Shown here: positions 63,249 to 64,000 of the stretch, one piece after another | How positions within the stretch are numbered: the stretch's first letter is position 1 | Layout of the letters: the number at the start of each line of letters is the position of its first letter | Origin: Hamadaea tsunoensis DSM 44101 | Lineage (GTDB): Bacteria > Actinomycetota > Actinomycetes > Mycobacteriales > Micromonosporaceae | Assembly: GCF_000428945.1 (NCBI RefSeq) | Contig: NZ_AUAX01000002.1 | Location: 372,001 to 436,000 of the forward strand | DNA length: 64,000 nucleotides | Direction of reading: 5' to 3' | The notes under the pieces: model-generated | Database searches by the model: none | The model's input: only the letters and a program-made list of their open reading frames with translations | Told to the model about the DNA's origin: nothing | Made by a program: the position numbers and the translations under genes

Positions 63249-64000
63249 ATGGGTGCCGCGCTCCTGCTGAAGCTGTTCCTCGCTCCCGCTCTCGTCGTCG
63301 GTTCCACGCTCGCCGGGCGCCGCTGGGGACCGGCCCTGACCGGCACCCTGGTCGCCCTGCCGATCGTCGCCGGTCCGATCCTGCTGATCAGCTACCTCGA
63401 TCACGGCCCGGGCTTCGCCGCCGACGCCGCCTCGGCCTCGCTGCGGGGCATCGCCGTCCTCGGCGGCTTCGCCCTGCTGTACGCGGTGGTCTGCGTACGC
63501 CTGCCCTGGCCGCTGACGCTCGCGGTGACCTGGACCGCCTGCCTCGCCGCCGGTTACCTGTCCGCGCTCGTCCACGTCGGACCGGTCGTCGGCCTGGTCC
63601 TCGCCCTGGCCACCAACACCGCCTGCTGGTACGCCCTCGGCCGGCTGCGCACCGGTCACCCGCCCAAGGTACGCCCGGCGTGGTGGGACCTGCCGAGCCG
63701 GGCGCTGGCGACCGGCGTACTCGTGGTGGCCCTGACGACGGCCGCGGCGGCTCTGGGACCGGAGCTGACCGGCGTGCTGGCGCCGTTCCCGATCGCGACG
63801 AGCGTCGTGGCGACGTTCGCGCTCGTCCAGGCCGGACCGGCGGCGGCGATCACCACCCTGCACGGGGTGCTGCGCGGGCTGCCGGGATTCGCGGTCTTCT
63901 GCTTCGTGGTCGCGCTGACCGCCGGGCACGTCGGCGTGTGGGCCTACGCGCTCGCGTCGACGGCGGCGCTCGTGACCGCCTACGCGCTGCGGCCCGCCCT
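63249..64000 (+). CDS. Integral membrane protein, unknown (partial, runs off the end)
   Basis: An open frame of 250 codons cut by the window end. Translating 63249 onward gives a highly hydrophobic protein with eight or more predicted helices (GAALLLKLFLAPALVVGSTLAGRRWG..., LLISYLDHGPGFAADAASASLRGIAVLGGFALLY, PFPIATSVVATFALVQAG). G-PALTGTLVALPIVAGP and PFPIATSVV look like two related half-repeats, so the protein may be an internal duplication. Family not recognised. The start could be GTG at 63246 or ATG at 63249; no good ribosome binding site is seen. The stop lies beyond the window. Confidence 0.75.
   Translation, partial: MGAALLLKLFLAPALVVGSTLAGRRWGPALTGTLVALPIVAGPILLISYLDHGPGFAADAASASLRGIAVLGGFALLYAVVCVRLPWPLTLAVTWTACLAAGYLSALVHVGPVVGLVLALATNTACWYALGRLRTGHPPKVRPAWWDLPSRALATGVLVVALTTAAAALGPELTGVLAPFPIATSVVATFALVQAGPAAAITTLHGVLRGLPGFAVFCFVVALTAGHVGVWAYALASTAALVTAYALRPA

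Noticed and set aside
63054-63929. Leftward frame at the right end (291 codons)
   Set aside because: Charged, repetitive composition and no start signal. The rightward frame from 63249 is hydrophobic with clear membrane helices, so that is the real gene.

Overview
The window is very GC-rich and tightly packed. It uses GTG and even TTG starts, has strong AGGAGG-type ribosome binding sites, and is full of CGTACGC words. Gene content includes DevR/DevS dormancy regulators, SARP and LAL regulators, EspC-like type VII secretion substrates, Tat-exported flavoenzymes and giant secreted RHS/LamG proteins. Together this points to the chromosome of a filamentous actinobacterium, most like Micromonosporaceae (Actinoplanes and relatives). 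That is inference from composition and gene families; there is no rRNA here to place it.

Layout. (1) 1-3.7 kb: a secreted DNRLRE/LamG wall protein and, at the left edge, the first codons of a second secreted protein. (2) 4.1-4.7 kb: a secreted ricin-B lectin. (3) About 4.8-25.4 kb: a stress island resembling the mycobacterial DosR (DevR) dormancy regulon. It holds a cNMP-binding protein plus flavodoxin operon, two Acg-type nitroreductases, a CtpF-type cation ATPase, a tandem universal stress protein, a DevR response regulator, a DevS-like GAF kinase and a DoxX protein. Between them lie a DesK-type two-component set containing a truncated kinase, a STAS/ATPase anti-sigma-type fusion, an ArsR/MBL operon with a clear operator-promoter, an MFS exporter and small enzymes. 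Five 14-bp GGGAC-N-GTCCC-like palindromes sit upstream of island genes; for three promoter regions the box-to-start distance is 57-58 bp, which suggests one regulon under the local DevR. (4) 26.0-29.3 kb: a TIR-carboxypeptidase regulatory domain-TIR protein next to a four-gene overlapping operon with EspC/WXG-like type VII substrates. (5) 29.8-41.3 kb: DUF2231 membrane protein, SARP-NB-ARC-TPR regulator, smpB, secreted trypsin-like protease, DUF1003 protein, a bicovalent-FAD oxidase with a flavin monooxygenase-like partner, trmO and a Cys-rich secreted protein. (6) 41.4-41.8 kb: a 3' tRNA fragment with terminator and direct repeats, looking like the scar or border of an integrated element. (7) 41.8-54.4 kb: a giant export module, LamG/nidogen-like adhesin then RHS protein with a nuclease-like C-terminal domain and a terminal membrane helix, followed by a small cytosolic protein. 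(8) 55.3-64 kb: lipoproteins, a matrixin-like protease, HxlR/MFS efflux pair, arylamine N-acetyltransferase, a LAL regulator and a membrane protein cut by the window end.

How it fits together. DevS would sense redox or gas through its GAF domain and phosphorylate DevR Asp54. DevR would then switch on the nitroreductases, stress protein, ATPase, cNMP-binding/flavodoxin pair and perhaps DoxX during oxygen limitation. The RHS/LamG modules, lectin, proteases and EspC-like proteins form a secreted, contact-type arsenal. Intergenic spaces hold long palindromes, including a dispersed element present twice at 40/42 identity between right arms. No complete tRNA, rRNA, CRISPR array, transposase or integrase was found.
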